A stretch of 64,000 nt of DNA from Achromobacter sp. Marseille-Q4962 (GTDB taxonomy: Bacteria; Pseudomonadota; Gammaproteobacteria; Burkholderiales; Burkholderiaceae_B), in NCBI RefSeq assembly GCF_943737005.1, contig NZ_CALSFU010000005.1, positions 179,291-243,290 on the forward strand, in the 5' to 3' direction. A model generated the notes under the pieces. That model was not told the DNA's origin. It did no database searches and saw nothing but the letters and a program-made list of their open reading frames with translations. The translations under genes were made by a program, and so were the position numbers. Positions 49,533 through 57,442 of the stretch are shown piece after piece (the first letter of the stretch is position 1; every line of letters begins with the position of its first letter).

Positions 49533-51233
49533 TCAGCCCGCGTATTCGATGACGAGCTGCGCAGACACCATGCCGTTCCAGACGTTCTGCTCCAGCCGGT
49601 AGGCCGCCTGGATCTGCGCGGGCAGCGACTGGTCGTGGCCGAACCAGATGGCGTCGAAGCGCTGGCCGCCGCGCTCCAGCGACAGCTTCAGGTGTTTCTC
49701 GCCCACCAGCCGCTGGTTGCGGACGGTGAACTCGTCCAGGAACAGCGGGGCCGCGAAGCCGGCGCCCCAGACCTGCTGCTGCAGCATGCCCGCCACGTCG
49801 GCATTGGCGTAGCCGGATTCCAGCGAGCCGTCGGTTTCGAGGACGGGCTCGAACGTGGAGCGTCCGGTCAGTTCGCGCACGGCGTCGTCGAAGGCCGGCA
49901 CGAAGGCAGCGAAGTCGTCTTTGCCCAGCGTCAGCCCCGCCGCCATGGCGTGGCCGCCGAACTTGCGGATGAGCGCGGGGTGGCGCTTGGAGACGAGGTC
50001 CAGCGCGTCGCGCAGATGCACGTCGGGAATGGACCGGCCGGAGCCGCGGATTTCGTCGTCGCCGGCCGGCGCGAAGGCCAGGGTGGGGCGCCAGAACTTT
50101 TCTTTCAGGCGCGAGGCCACCAGGCCCACCACGCCCTGGTGCCAGCCGGGATCGAACACGCACACGGTGGCGCCCGCCGCGGCATTGGGCTCTTCCATGG
50201 CCGCCAGCGCCTGCTCGCGCATTTCGGCCTCGATGCTGCGGCGTTCGCGGTTGATGTTGTCGAGTTCGCGCGCCATCTCCAGCGCCTGGGCCTCGTCGTC
50301 CGTGGCGAGGCAGGCGATGCCCAGGCTCATGTCGGCGAGCCGGCCGGCGGCGTTGATGCGCGGCCCGAGCGCAAAACCCAGGTCGAAGCCGCTGGCGGTG
50401 CGGGGCTCGCGTCCCGCCACGGCGAAGAGCGCGCGCAGGCCGGGCTGCAGCCGGCCGCTGCGCATGCGTTGCAGGCCCTGGGTGACCAGCAGGCGGTTGT
50501 TGGCGTCGAGCTTGACCACGTCGGCCACGGTGCCCAGGGCCACCAGGTCGGCCAGCGCGTCCAGGCGCGGGCCGCCGTCGGGCGGGAAGACGCCGCGGCG
50601 GCGCAGCTCGGCGCGCAACGCCAGCATCATGTAGAAAATCACGCCCACGCCGGCCAGGTTCTTGGACGGAAAGCCGCAGCCCGGCTGGTTGGGGTTCACG
50701 ATGGCCAGCGCGTCGGGCAGGGTGTCGCCGGGCAGGTGGTGGTCGGTGATGACCACGCCGATGCCGGCCGCATTGGCGGCGGCCACGCCGTCGACGCTGG
50801 CGATGCCGTTGTCCACCGTGATGATGATGTCGGGCTTGCCGGCGTGGTGGCGGCAGGCCAGCTCGACCACCGCCGGCGACAGGCCGTAGCCCGTCTCGAA
50901 GCGGTTGGGCACCAGGAAATCGACGTGGGCGCCCATGGCGCGCAGCGCGCGCAGCCCGACCGCGCAGGCCGTGGCGCCGTCGCAGTCGTAGTCGGCCACG
51001 ATGAGCAGGCGCCGGCCGGCCTGCACGGCGTCGGCCAGCACGGCGGCCGCGCGCGCGGCGTGCGTCAGGCCGGCCGGCGGAATCATGGACGGCCAGCCGA
51101 GCCGCGTCTGGTCGGGGTGGGTGACGCCGCGCGCGGCCCAGAGCCGCGCGAGCAGGGGATGGATGCCCGCGGCCTGCAGCACGCGGCAGGCGTCCGCATC
51201 GGCCGGGCGTATGGTTAGGCGGGGTGTGACCAC
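49533..51233 (-). CDS. recJ: Single-stranded-DNA-specific exonuclease RecJ
   Basis: A 566-residue 5'-3' ssDNA exonuclease used in RecF-pathway recombination and mismatch repair. DHH-family motifs: VADYDCDGATA (motif I), TVDNGIAS, ITDHHLPG (DHH), DLVALGTVADVV, and the DHHA1 region with FGGHAMAAGLTL. The start is GTG 51233 (VVTPRLTIRPADADAC); the long Arg/Pro-rich stretch upstream is antisense-like and was excluded. Its first 19 bases overlap the end of the upstream COG4255 gene. Confidence 0.94.
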   Translation of the reverse strand: MVTPRLTIRPADADACRVLQAAGIHPLLARLWAARGVTHPDQTRLGWPSMIPPAGLTHAARAAAVLADAVQAGRRLLIVADYDCDGATACAVGLRALRAMGAHVDFLVPNRFETGYGLSPAVVELACRHHAGKPDIIITVDNGIASVDGVAAANAAGIGVVITDHHLPGDTLPDALAIVNPNQPGCGFPSKNLAGVGVIFYMMLALRAELRRRGVFPPDGGPRLDALADLVALGTVADVVKLDANNRLLVTQGLQRMRSGRLQPGLRALFAVAGREPRTASGFDLGFALGPRINAAGRLADMSLGIACLATDDEAQALEMARELDNINRERRSIEAEMREQALAAMEEPNAAAGATVCVFDPGWHQGVVGLVASRLKEKFWRPTLAFAPAGDDEIRGSGRSIPDVHLRDALDLVSKRHPALIRKFGGHAMAAGLTLGKDDFAAFVPAFDDAVRELTGRSTFEPVLETDGSLESGYANADVAGMLQQQVWGAGFAAPLFLDEFTVRNQRLVGEKHLKLSLERGGQRFDAIWFGHDQSLPAQIQAAYRLEQNVWNGMVSAQLVIEYAG

Positions 51234-52156
51234 CAGGCGCTCCAGTTTTTCTTGGGTGAGGGCAGCAGGCCCAGCAGGCCCGCGCGCGGTTTGAGGGCGA
51301 GGCTGGCCATGCGGTCTTCGCCCAGCAGCAGCAGTTCGACAGGCTCGGCCGGCGGCCCCTTCGGGCCGGCCAGGGGACGCAGGTGCCGGCGGTCGAGCGC
51401 CGCGAGGGCCCGCAGCCAGGCCGCCCAGTCGCCGGCGCGGGCGGGCCCGTCCAGGTCGTCGAGGATTCTGGCCGGCGCGGGCTCGGCCCGCTTCCAGGGC
51501 TTGCCGCCGCCATACAGCCACAAACCGTTGACCGGCGGCGCGCCGCGCGCCGCGCGCGCCTCGTTCACCGGGTGTTCGTGCCAGACCATCTGGATCTCAT
51601 TGAGCAGCCGGCGCCAGGGGCGCATGGCGGCGTCCTGGCTCCACCATGCCTGCAGGCGCTGTCCGGCCACCGCCAGGGGGCTAGCGGTGGCCGGACGGAG
51701 GCCGGCCGGCAACCGCAGCCGCCAGCGCGCGGGCGTGAGCGCCTGGGCGGTGAAGCCGGTGCCCTGGAAGAGCGTCTGCGCCGTGGCGAGCAGGGCCTCG
51801 CTTTCTTCGGGGCGCAGGTCCATCAGGGCAGGATCGAGCAGGGCGGCCTGGTCGGTGCCCAGGGCCAGATGCACCAGCTCGGCCAGCCATACGGGGTCGT
51901 GGCCGGCTGTGTCGTCCGCCAGCAGGGGCCCCAGCCCGGCGCTCTGCAGCAGGCCGGCCTCGGGCCGGTAGCCCAGGCGGCCCAGTTGCCACGACTCGAA
52001 GGCGGTGCAGCCGAGCGCGCGGACGTCGTGGGCACGCAGCTCGGCAGGCGCGGATTGCAGCCAGCCGTGCAGCGTGGGTGCGTGTTCCGGAAGCAGCCTG
52101 GCCAGCTCGGCTGCGACGGCAAGAGGGGGCAGGGCGCCCGGCATGACGATGTGCAT
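51215..52156 (-). CDS. COG4255-type protein, annotated as phosphoglycerate-mutase related
   Basis: A 313-residue protein that in this bacterial group stands directly upstream of recJ. It begins MHIVMPGALPPLAVAAELARLLPEHAPTL. An Arg/Trp-rich C-terminal region (NEIQMVWHEHPVNEARAARGAPPVNGLWLYGGGKPW) is the recognisable conserved block. The family is often labelled 2,3-bisphosphoglycerate-independent phosphoglycerate mutase, but I see no metal- or phosphate-binding motifs of that enzyme, so its activity should be taken as unknown. It overlaps recJ and is likely cotranscribed with it. Confidence 0.75.
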   Translation of the reverse strand: MHIVMPGALPPLAVAAELARLLPEHAPTLHGWLQSAPAELRAHDVRALGCTAFESWQLGRLGYRPEAGLLQSAGLGPLLADDTAGHDPVWLAELVHLALGTDQAALLDPALMDLRPEESEALLATAQTLFQGTGFTAQALTPARWRLRLPAGLRPATASPLAVAGQRLQAWWSQDAAMRPWRRLLNEIQMVWHEHPVNEARAARGAPPVNGLWLYGGGKPWKRAEPAPARILDDLDGPARAGDWAAWLRALAALDRRHLRPLAGPKGPPAEPVELLLLGEDRMASLALKPRAGLLGLLPSPKKNWSAWWSHPA

Positions 52157-52298
52157 GGCCGGGATTGTAGTGCCTGCCCGCGCAAGGAACTAAGCGGGGA
52201 ACTAAGCGCCGGGAAGCCTGCCATAGCTTGACACCAACGGTCTTGGAACCGCACCACCCGGCGCGGGCGGTTGCCCGGGTTAATGCAATAATGCGCAC

Positions 52299-53579
52299 GT
52301 GCTGAAAATACCCTACGAACTCTGGATCGGCGCCCGCTATGCCGGGCTGGCCCGGATCCGCCAGCGACGCGGCCGCCGCGATCGCTTCATTTCCTTCATC
52401 GCCGGCAGTTCCATGGCGGGCATTGCGCTGGGCGTCGCCGCCCTGATCGTGGTGCTGTCGGTCATGAACGGCTTCCAGAAAGAGGTGCGCGACCGCATGC
52501 TGTCGGTGCTGCCCCACATCGAGCTGTACATTCCCGGCGCCGCGCCCGAGCGCGTGCTGGACCAGTGGCAGCAGTTCGCGGAGGCGGCCGAGCGCAACGA
52601 GCAAGTCCGCGCGGGCGCGCCGTTCGTGGCGGCGCAGGGCATGCTGGTGCGCGGCCAGGCGCTGCGCGGCGTGCAGGTGCGCGGCATCGACCCGGCTACC
52701 GAGGGCAAGGTTTCCGACCTGCCGCGGCAGATGGTGCAGGGCCGGCTCGACGACCTGAAGCCCGGCGGCTTCGGCGTGGTGCTGGGCAGCGAGCTGGCCG
52801 ACGGCATGGGCGTGAAGCCGGGCGACACGCTGCTGATGATGGCGCCGCAGGGCTCGATCAGCCCGGCCGGCTTCGCGCCGCGCATGCGGCAGTTCACGGT
52901 GGTGGGCATCTTCTCGTCCGGCCACTACGAATACGACTCTTCGCTGGCTTTCGTGGACGACGAGGACGCGGCGCGCGTGTTCCGCGACAGCGGCACCGCG
53001 GGCGTGCGGTTGCGCATCGCCGACATGCAGAAGGCGCCCGAGGTGGCGGCCCAGTTGCAGAAGGTGCTGCCGCCCTACGTCATGGCCAGCGACTGGTCGC
53101 GCAACAACCGCACCTGGTTCGCCGCCGTGCAGACCGAAAAGCGCATGATGTTCCTGATCCTGGCGCTCATCGTGGCGGTGGCGGCCTTCAACCTGCTGTC
53201 CTCGCTGGTGATGGCCGTGAAAGACAAGCAGTCCGATATCGCCATCCTGCGCACGCTGGGCGCGGGGCCGCGCGAGGTGGCGCGCATCTTCCTGGTGCAG
53301 GGCGCGCTCATCGGCGTGATCGGCACCCTGCTGGGCGTGGCGGGCGGCATGCTCATCGCCTACAACGTGGGCGTGATCGTGCCGTTCATCGAGCGGCTGT
53401 TCGGCGTGCATTTCCTGCCCCAGCAGATCTACTTCATCAGCGAGCTGCCGTCGGATCCGCGCCTGGCGGACATCGCCACCATCGCGGTGACTTCGCTGGT
53501 GCTGTCGCTGCTGGCCACGCTGTATCCGAGCTGGCGCGCTTCCCGCCTGCAACCCGCACAGGTGCTGCGCCATGACTGA
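52299..53579 (+). CDS. lolC: Lipoprotein-releasing ABC transporter permease
   Basis: A 426-residue inner-membrane permease of the Lol system, which extracts outer-membrane lipoproteins and passes them to LolA. There is an N-terminal membrane segment (SFIAGSSMAGIALGVAALIVVLSVMNGFQKEVRDRML), a large periplasmic domain, and three C-terminal membrane segments ending SWRASRLQPAQVLRHD. The start is GTG 52299. A single LolC/E-type gene is followed directly by lolD, with no separate lolE. Confidence 0.93.
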   Translation: MLKIPYELWIGARYAGLARIRQRRGRRDRFISFIAGSSMAGIALGVAALIVVLSVMNGFQKEVRDRMLSVLPHIELYIPGAAPERVLDQWQQFAEAAERNEQVRAGAPFVAAQGMLVRGQALRGVQVRGIDPATEGKVSDLPRQMVQGRLDDLKPGGFGVVLGSELADGMGVKPGDTLLMMAPQGSISPAGFAPRMRQFTVVGIFSSGHYEYDSSLAFVDDEDAARVFRDSGTAGVRLRIADMQKAPEVAAQLQKVLPPYVMASDWSRNNRTWFAAVQTEKRMMFLILALIVAVAAFNLLSSLVMAVKDKQSDIAILRTLGAGPREVARIFLVQGALIGVIGTLLGVAGGMLIAYNVGVIVPFIERLFGVHFLPQQIYFISELPSDPRLADIATIAVTSLVLSLLATLYPSWRASRLQPAQVLRHD

Positions 53580-54264
53580 TTTCTCCACGCCGGCCCTGCA
53601 GGCCGAAAACCTGGTCAGGTTCTACGACGAGGGCCCCGCCCGCATCGAGGTGCTGAACGACGTGAGCCTGACGGTCGCGCGAGGCGAAATGGTGGCCATC
53701 GTGGGCGCCTCGGGCTCGGGCAAGAGCACGCTGCTGCACATCCTGGGCCTGCTCGACGTGCCCAACAGCGGCTCGGTCCGGGTGGACGGGCAGCTCGCCA
53801 CCGGGCTGGGCGAGGCGAAGAAAAGCGCCTTGCGCAACCGCAGCCTCGGATTCGTATACCAGTTCCACCACCTGCTGCCCGAATTCTCGGCGCTGGACAA
53901 CGTTGCCATGCCCCTGATCGTGCGGCGCGAAAACCGCGACCGCGCCCGCCTGGCGGCGCGCGAGGTGCTGGGCATGGTCGGCCTGGCGGCGCGCGAGGGC
54001 CATTTCCCGGGCCAGCTCTCGGGCGGCGAGCGGCAGCGGGTGGCGCTGGCGCGCGCGCTGGTGACGCGGCCGGCCTGCGTGCTGGCCGACGAGCCCACCG
54101 GCAACCTCGACCGCCATACCGCGCACCAGATGTTCGAACTGCTGACGCAGCTGAACCGCGAGTCGGGCACGGCATTTGCCATCGTCACGCACGATCCCGA
54201 GCTGGCGGCGCGCGCGGGGCGGCAGTTGCTCATGGAAAACGGCCGGCTGGTCTCGGGCGGATAA
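53572..54264 (+). CDS. lolD: Lipoprotein-releasing ABC transporter ATPase
   Basis: A 230-residue ATPase with Walker A GASGSGKST, signature LSGGERQRVALARAL, Walker B VLADEPTGNLD and switch His in IVTHDPEL. It overlaps lolC by 8 bp. The pair energises lipoprotein release. Confidence 0.95.
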   Translation: MTDFSTPALQAENLVRFYDEGPARIEVLNDVSLTVARGEMVAIVGASGSGKSTLLHILGLLDVPNSGSVRVDGQLATGLGEAKKSALRNRSLGFVYQFHHLLPEFSALDNVAMPLIVRRENRDRARLAAREVLGMVGLAAREGHFPGQLSGGERQRVALARALVTRPACVLADEPTGNLDRHTAHQMFELLTQLNRESGTAFAIVTHDPELAARAGRQLLMENGRLVSGG

Positions 54265-54312
54265 CCGTCCTGCCGGGCGCGGCCCGAGCCGCGGCCGCGC
54301 GGAGGAAACGCC

Positions 54313-55131
54313 ATGCTCATCGACACCCATTGCCACCTGGACGCCGCCGAGTTCGACGCGGACCGCCAGGAGGTGGCCGCCCACGCCTTCAGCCAGGGCG
54401 TGCGCGGCATCGTCATTCCCGCCGTGGAGCGGGCGAACTTCGCCATCGTGCGCGAACTGGCCGCCCGCGTGCGGGGCGGCGCCTACGCGCTGGGCATTCA
54501 CCCCCTGTACGTGGCGCGCGCCGCCGATGCCGACCTGGACGCCCTGCGCGCGGAGGTCGAAGCCGCGCTGGGCGATCCGCGCTTCGTGGCCATCGGCGAG
54601 ATCGGGCTGGATTTCTTCGTGCCCGGGATCGCCTCGGGCCCGCCGCGCGAGCGCCAGGAGCGCTTCTACGCGGCGCAGCTCGCCATGGCGCGCGAATACG
54701 GCCTGCCCGTGCTGCTGCACGTGCGCAAGTCGCAAGACGTCCTGCTCAAGCATCTGCGCCGGCACGGCCGCATCGGCGGCATCGCACACGCGTTCAACGG
54801 CAGCGCGCAGCAGGCCGCGGCATTCACCGGCCTGGGTTTTGCGCTGGGCATGGGCGGGGCCATGACATACGCCCGCGCCCTGCAGATCCGCCGGCACGCC
54901 AGCGATACGGCGCTGGAACACCTGGTGCTGGAAACCGACGCGCCCGACATTCCTCCGGCGTGGCTGCACCCGCCCCATCGCCGCAACCGGCCTGGCGAGC
55001 TGCCCGGCATCGCCCGGGAACTCGCGGCGTTGCGCGGCATGACGCCCGAGGCGGTGGCGCGGGCCACGACCGCCAATGCCTTGCGCGTGCTGCCCAGGCT
55101 GGCGGCCGCGCTGGCCGCGGCTCAGGACTGA
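54313..55131 (+). CDS. TatD family metal-dependent hydrolase
   Basis: A 272-residue TIM-barrel hydrolase of the TatD family (3'-5' DNase and DNA repair roles in other species). Metal ligands: HxH in IDTHCHLDAAEF, Glu in IGEIGLDFF, His in LLHVRKSQD and IAHAFNG, Asp in ETDAPDIPP. It follows lolD by 48 bp. Its end overlaps the stop of the convergent sensor kinase by 10 bp. Which TatD paralogue (TatD, YcfH, YjjV) it is cannot be fixed by eye. Confidence 0.92.
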   Translation: MLIDTHCHLDAAEFDADRQEVAAHAFSQGVRGIVIPAVERANFAIVRELAARVRGGAYALGIHPLYVARAADADLDALRAEVEAALGDPRFVAIGEIGLDFFVPGIASGPPRERQERFYAAQLAMAREYGLPVLLHVRKSQDVLLKHLRRHGRIGGIAHAFNGSAQQAAAFTGLGFALGMGGAMTYARALQIRRHASDTALEHLVLETDAPDIPPAWLHPPHRRNRPGELPGIARELAALRGMTPEAVARATTANALRVLPRLAAALAAAQD

Positions 55132-56519
55132 GCCGCGCCGGGCGCGATCGGCAGTTCGATGGAGACGGCCAGCCCATGCGGCGCGGCATTGCGCGCATGG
55201 ATGCGGCCCCGGTGCGCGGCAACGGCGGCCTGGGCGATGCTCAGCCCCAGGCCCGTGCCCGTGCCGGGCTTGGCCGAGGCCGAGCGATAGAAGGGCTCGA
55301 ACAGCGCCGGCAGCTCGCTTTCGGGCACGCCCGGCCCTTCGTCGCGGATTTCCAGGCAGGCCAGTCCGCCGGCGGGCCGCAGGCGGACGTGCACGGTACC
55401 CTCGTCGGGGTTGTAGCGCACGGCGTTGCGCAGCACATTCTCGATAGCGCTGGACAGGCTGCACGCGTCGGCCCGCACCGGCAGCGGCCCGGGCGCGTCG
55501 CAGTCCACCCGGACGCCGCGGCCCGCGGCTTCGTAGCGCGCGTCCTGCGCCACGGCGGCCACGATGCCGGCCAGGTCGCGCACTTCGGCGGGAGCGGGCA
55601 GGGCGCCCATCCGCGCCAGCCTCAGGGTGTTGCCGACCAGCGCGTCCAGCCGTTCGCACTCGCGTTCGATGCGGTCGAGCTGCACGGCCTGCCGCTCGTC
55701 CTTGTTGCGCGCCAGTTCCAGCGCCAGCTGCAGGCGCGCCAGAGGCGAGCGCAGCTCATGGGCAATGCTGTGCAGCAACTGCTCGCGCATGCCGACCAGG
55801 GCGTTGAGCCGTTCGGCCATGGCGTTGAAATCGCGCGCCAGCAGGCCGATCTCGTCATGGCGGGCCGCGACCTTGGCGGGCGTGCGCGCCGCCAGGTTGC
55901 CGGCCGAGAGCGCCTGCGTGGTCTGGCGCAGCAGCGCTACCGGCCCCGCGACGTGGCGGGTGAGCGCCCAGCACAGGGGCGCGGTGACGGCCAGGGCGAA
56001 CAGCAGCAGCGCCAGCGCCACCGGCGTCAGCGACAGCAGCTCCCAGTGCGAGGAGTCGAACGGAAGGAACAGCAGCAGGCGCTGCGTGCCGTCGGGCAGC
56101 GCCAGCAGGTGCGGATCCCACCAGGACACGCGTTCCGGAATGCGGTCGGCGCGCGCATATTCGGTTTCCCGGAGGCGGTCGGGCGAGGCGCGGTACGCGG
56201 CCAGCCAGTCGCGCATGCGCGCCGGCAGCCGGCGGCCGAGGATGTCGGCGTCCCGGTCGTCAAGCAGATAGATCTTGAGCGCGGAGTAGTGCGCGTCCAT
56301 GGCGTCGACCCAGCGCCTGAGGCCGGGCTCGCCTTCGGTCACGGCCACCTGCGCGGCGTCGCGCGTGAGGCTGGCCGGGCTGAGGCCGTCCAGGGAATTG
56401 AAGCGCAGCCACGCCACGGCGGCGGTCAGCACCATGCCGCACACCAGGATGGCGGCCATCGCGCCCCAGAACGTCAGGAAGGCCCGCCAGAAGAGGGAGC
56501 GGGTGGGCAGCCAGGTCAT
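55122..56519 (-). CDS. Sensor histidine kinase (CpxA/RstB-like)
   Basis: A 465-residue inner-membrane kinase. Membrane segments at about 13-38 and 161-185 enclose a periplasmic sensor of about 120 residues. A HAMP linker follows, then the dimerisation domain with phospho-His254 in SIAHELRSPLARLQ and the ATPase domain (ENVLRNAVRYNPD, DEGPGVPESELPALFEPF, GTGLGLSIAQ). The signal is unknown. It overlaps the regulator gene by 4 bp and forms a pair with it. Confidence 0.93.
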   Translation of the reverse strand: MTWLPTRSLFWRAFLTFWGAMAAILVCGMVLTAAVAWLRFNSLDGLSPASLTRDAAQVAVTEGEPGLRRWVDAMDAHYSALKIYLLDDRDADILGRRLPARMRDWLAAYRASPDRLRETEYARADRIPERVSWWDPHLLALPDGTQRLLLFLPFDSSHWELLSLTPVALALLLFALAVTAPLCWALTRHVAGPVALLRQTTQALSAGNLAARTPAKVAARHDEIGLLARDFNAMAERLNALVGMREQLLHSIAHELRSPLARLQLALELARNKDERQAVQLDRIERECERLDALVGNTLRLARMGALPAPAEVRDLAGIVAAVAQDARYEAAGRGVRVDCDAPGPLPVRADACSLSSAIENVLRNAVRYNPDEGTVHVRLRPAGGLACLEIRDEGPGVPESELPALFEPFYRSASAKPGTGTGLGLSIAQAAVAAHRGRIHARNAAPHGLAVSIELPIAPGAAQS

Positions 56520-57235
56520 GCCCGGCCCGCCGCCAGCACGTATCCCAGCCCGCGCAGGTTGCGGATCGCCAGGCCCTCGGGCGCGCCGTCCATGCGCAGC
56601 TTGCGCCGCAGGCTGCTGATGTGCGTGTCGATGCTGCGGTCGTAGCGGTCGGGCACGCGACCCAGGGCATACAGGCTGATCTGGTCCCTCGCCACGACCT
56701 GGCCCGGGGTGCGCATCAGGATCTCCAGGACCCGCTGTTCGGCGCCCGTGAGCGCGATGTCTTCCTCGCCGAGGCGGGCCACGCCGCTGGCCGGGTCCAG
56801 GCGCAGCGGCCCCACGCGCAGGTGCGGGCCGCAAGGCTCGGGCGCGCTTTCGAACCGCCGCATCACGGCCGTGATGCGCGCCTTGAGTTCGCGCGGACTG
56901 AAAGGCTTGGCCAGATAGTCGTCGGCGCCGAATTCCAGCCCCAGTACGCGGTCGGCCTCGCCGCCATGCGCCGTGAACATGATGACCGGCCGGCGCGAGT
57001 GCCGGCGGTACTGGCGCAGCAGGTCCAGCCCGCTGCCGTCCGGCAGCATCAGATCGAGCAGGATCAGGTCGAGATCGCCGCGGGCCAGCAGGGGCCGCGC
57101 TTCGGCGCAGCTGTGCGCGAGGGCGAGGCGGCACAGCCCGGGCTCCAGATACTCGCACAGCATCTGCGCCAGCTCGACGTCATCGTCGATGAGCAGGATG
57201 CTGCGGGAGATTGCGGAGGGATGAGTGAAAGCCAT
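56516..57235 (-). CDS. OmpR family response regulator
   Basis: A 239-residue regulator. The receiver has acidic residues in ILLIDDDVEL, phospho-Asp61 in LILLDLMLPD, and Lys in YLAKPFSPREL. A winged-helix DNA-binding domain follows (LTGAEQRVLEILMRTPGQVVARDQI, DRSIDTHISSLRRKL). The start at 57235 was chosen over an upstream in-frame ATG because the receiver begins soon after it. It is divergent from the TonB receptor, so it could regulate that locus. Confidence 0.92.
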   Translation of the reverse strand: MAFTHPSAISRSILLIDDDVELAQMLCEYLEPGLCRLALAHSCAEARPLLARGDLDLILLDLMLPDGSGLDLLRQYRRHSRRPVIMFTAHGGEADRVLGLEFGADDYLAKPFSPRELKARITAVMRRFESAPEPCGPHLRVGPLRLDPASGVARLGEEDIALTGAEQRVLEILMRTPGQVVARDQISLYALGRVPDRYDRSIDTHISSLRRKLRMDGAPEGLAIRNLRGLGYVLAAGRA

Positions 57236-57352
57236 AGGGGTTCTGCAACCGGCAGTTTGGCCGATGGCGCGGCGCCGGTGTGTCAAGAAGTGCAAAGAAA
57301 ATAAAAGTTGCCGAAAGCCCGTTGCCGGCCCGGGATGCATCCGATTTTAATA

Positions 57353-57367
57353 TGAGAATAGTTTTCA
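57353..57367. promoter_or_regulatory. Fur box upstream of the TonB receptor
   Basis: TGAGAATAGTTTTCA, a 7-1-7 inverted repeat close to the Fur consensus TGATAAT-n-ATTATCA, 75 bp before the receptor start. Under iron-replete conditions Fe-Fur should repress the uptake locus. Confidence 0.75.
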
Positions 57368-57442
57368 TTCATAACCAAGAAAGATCGCCCGGTGAGTGCG
57401 CGCGGGGCGCGCGAACCGGGTGGCGACGGGAGAAGTCACTCG

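Noticed and set aside
49533..51521. A 96-codon N-terminal extension of recJ
   Set aside because: The extension is Arg/Pro/Ala-rich, overlaps the COG4255 gene in another frame and is absent from normal-length RecJ. The GTG at 51233 gives the usual size.
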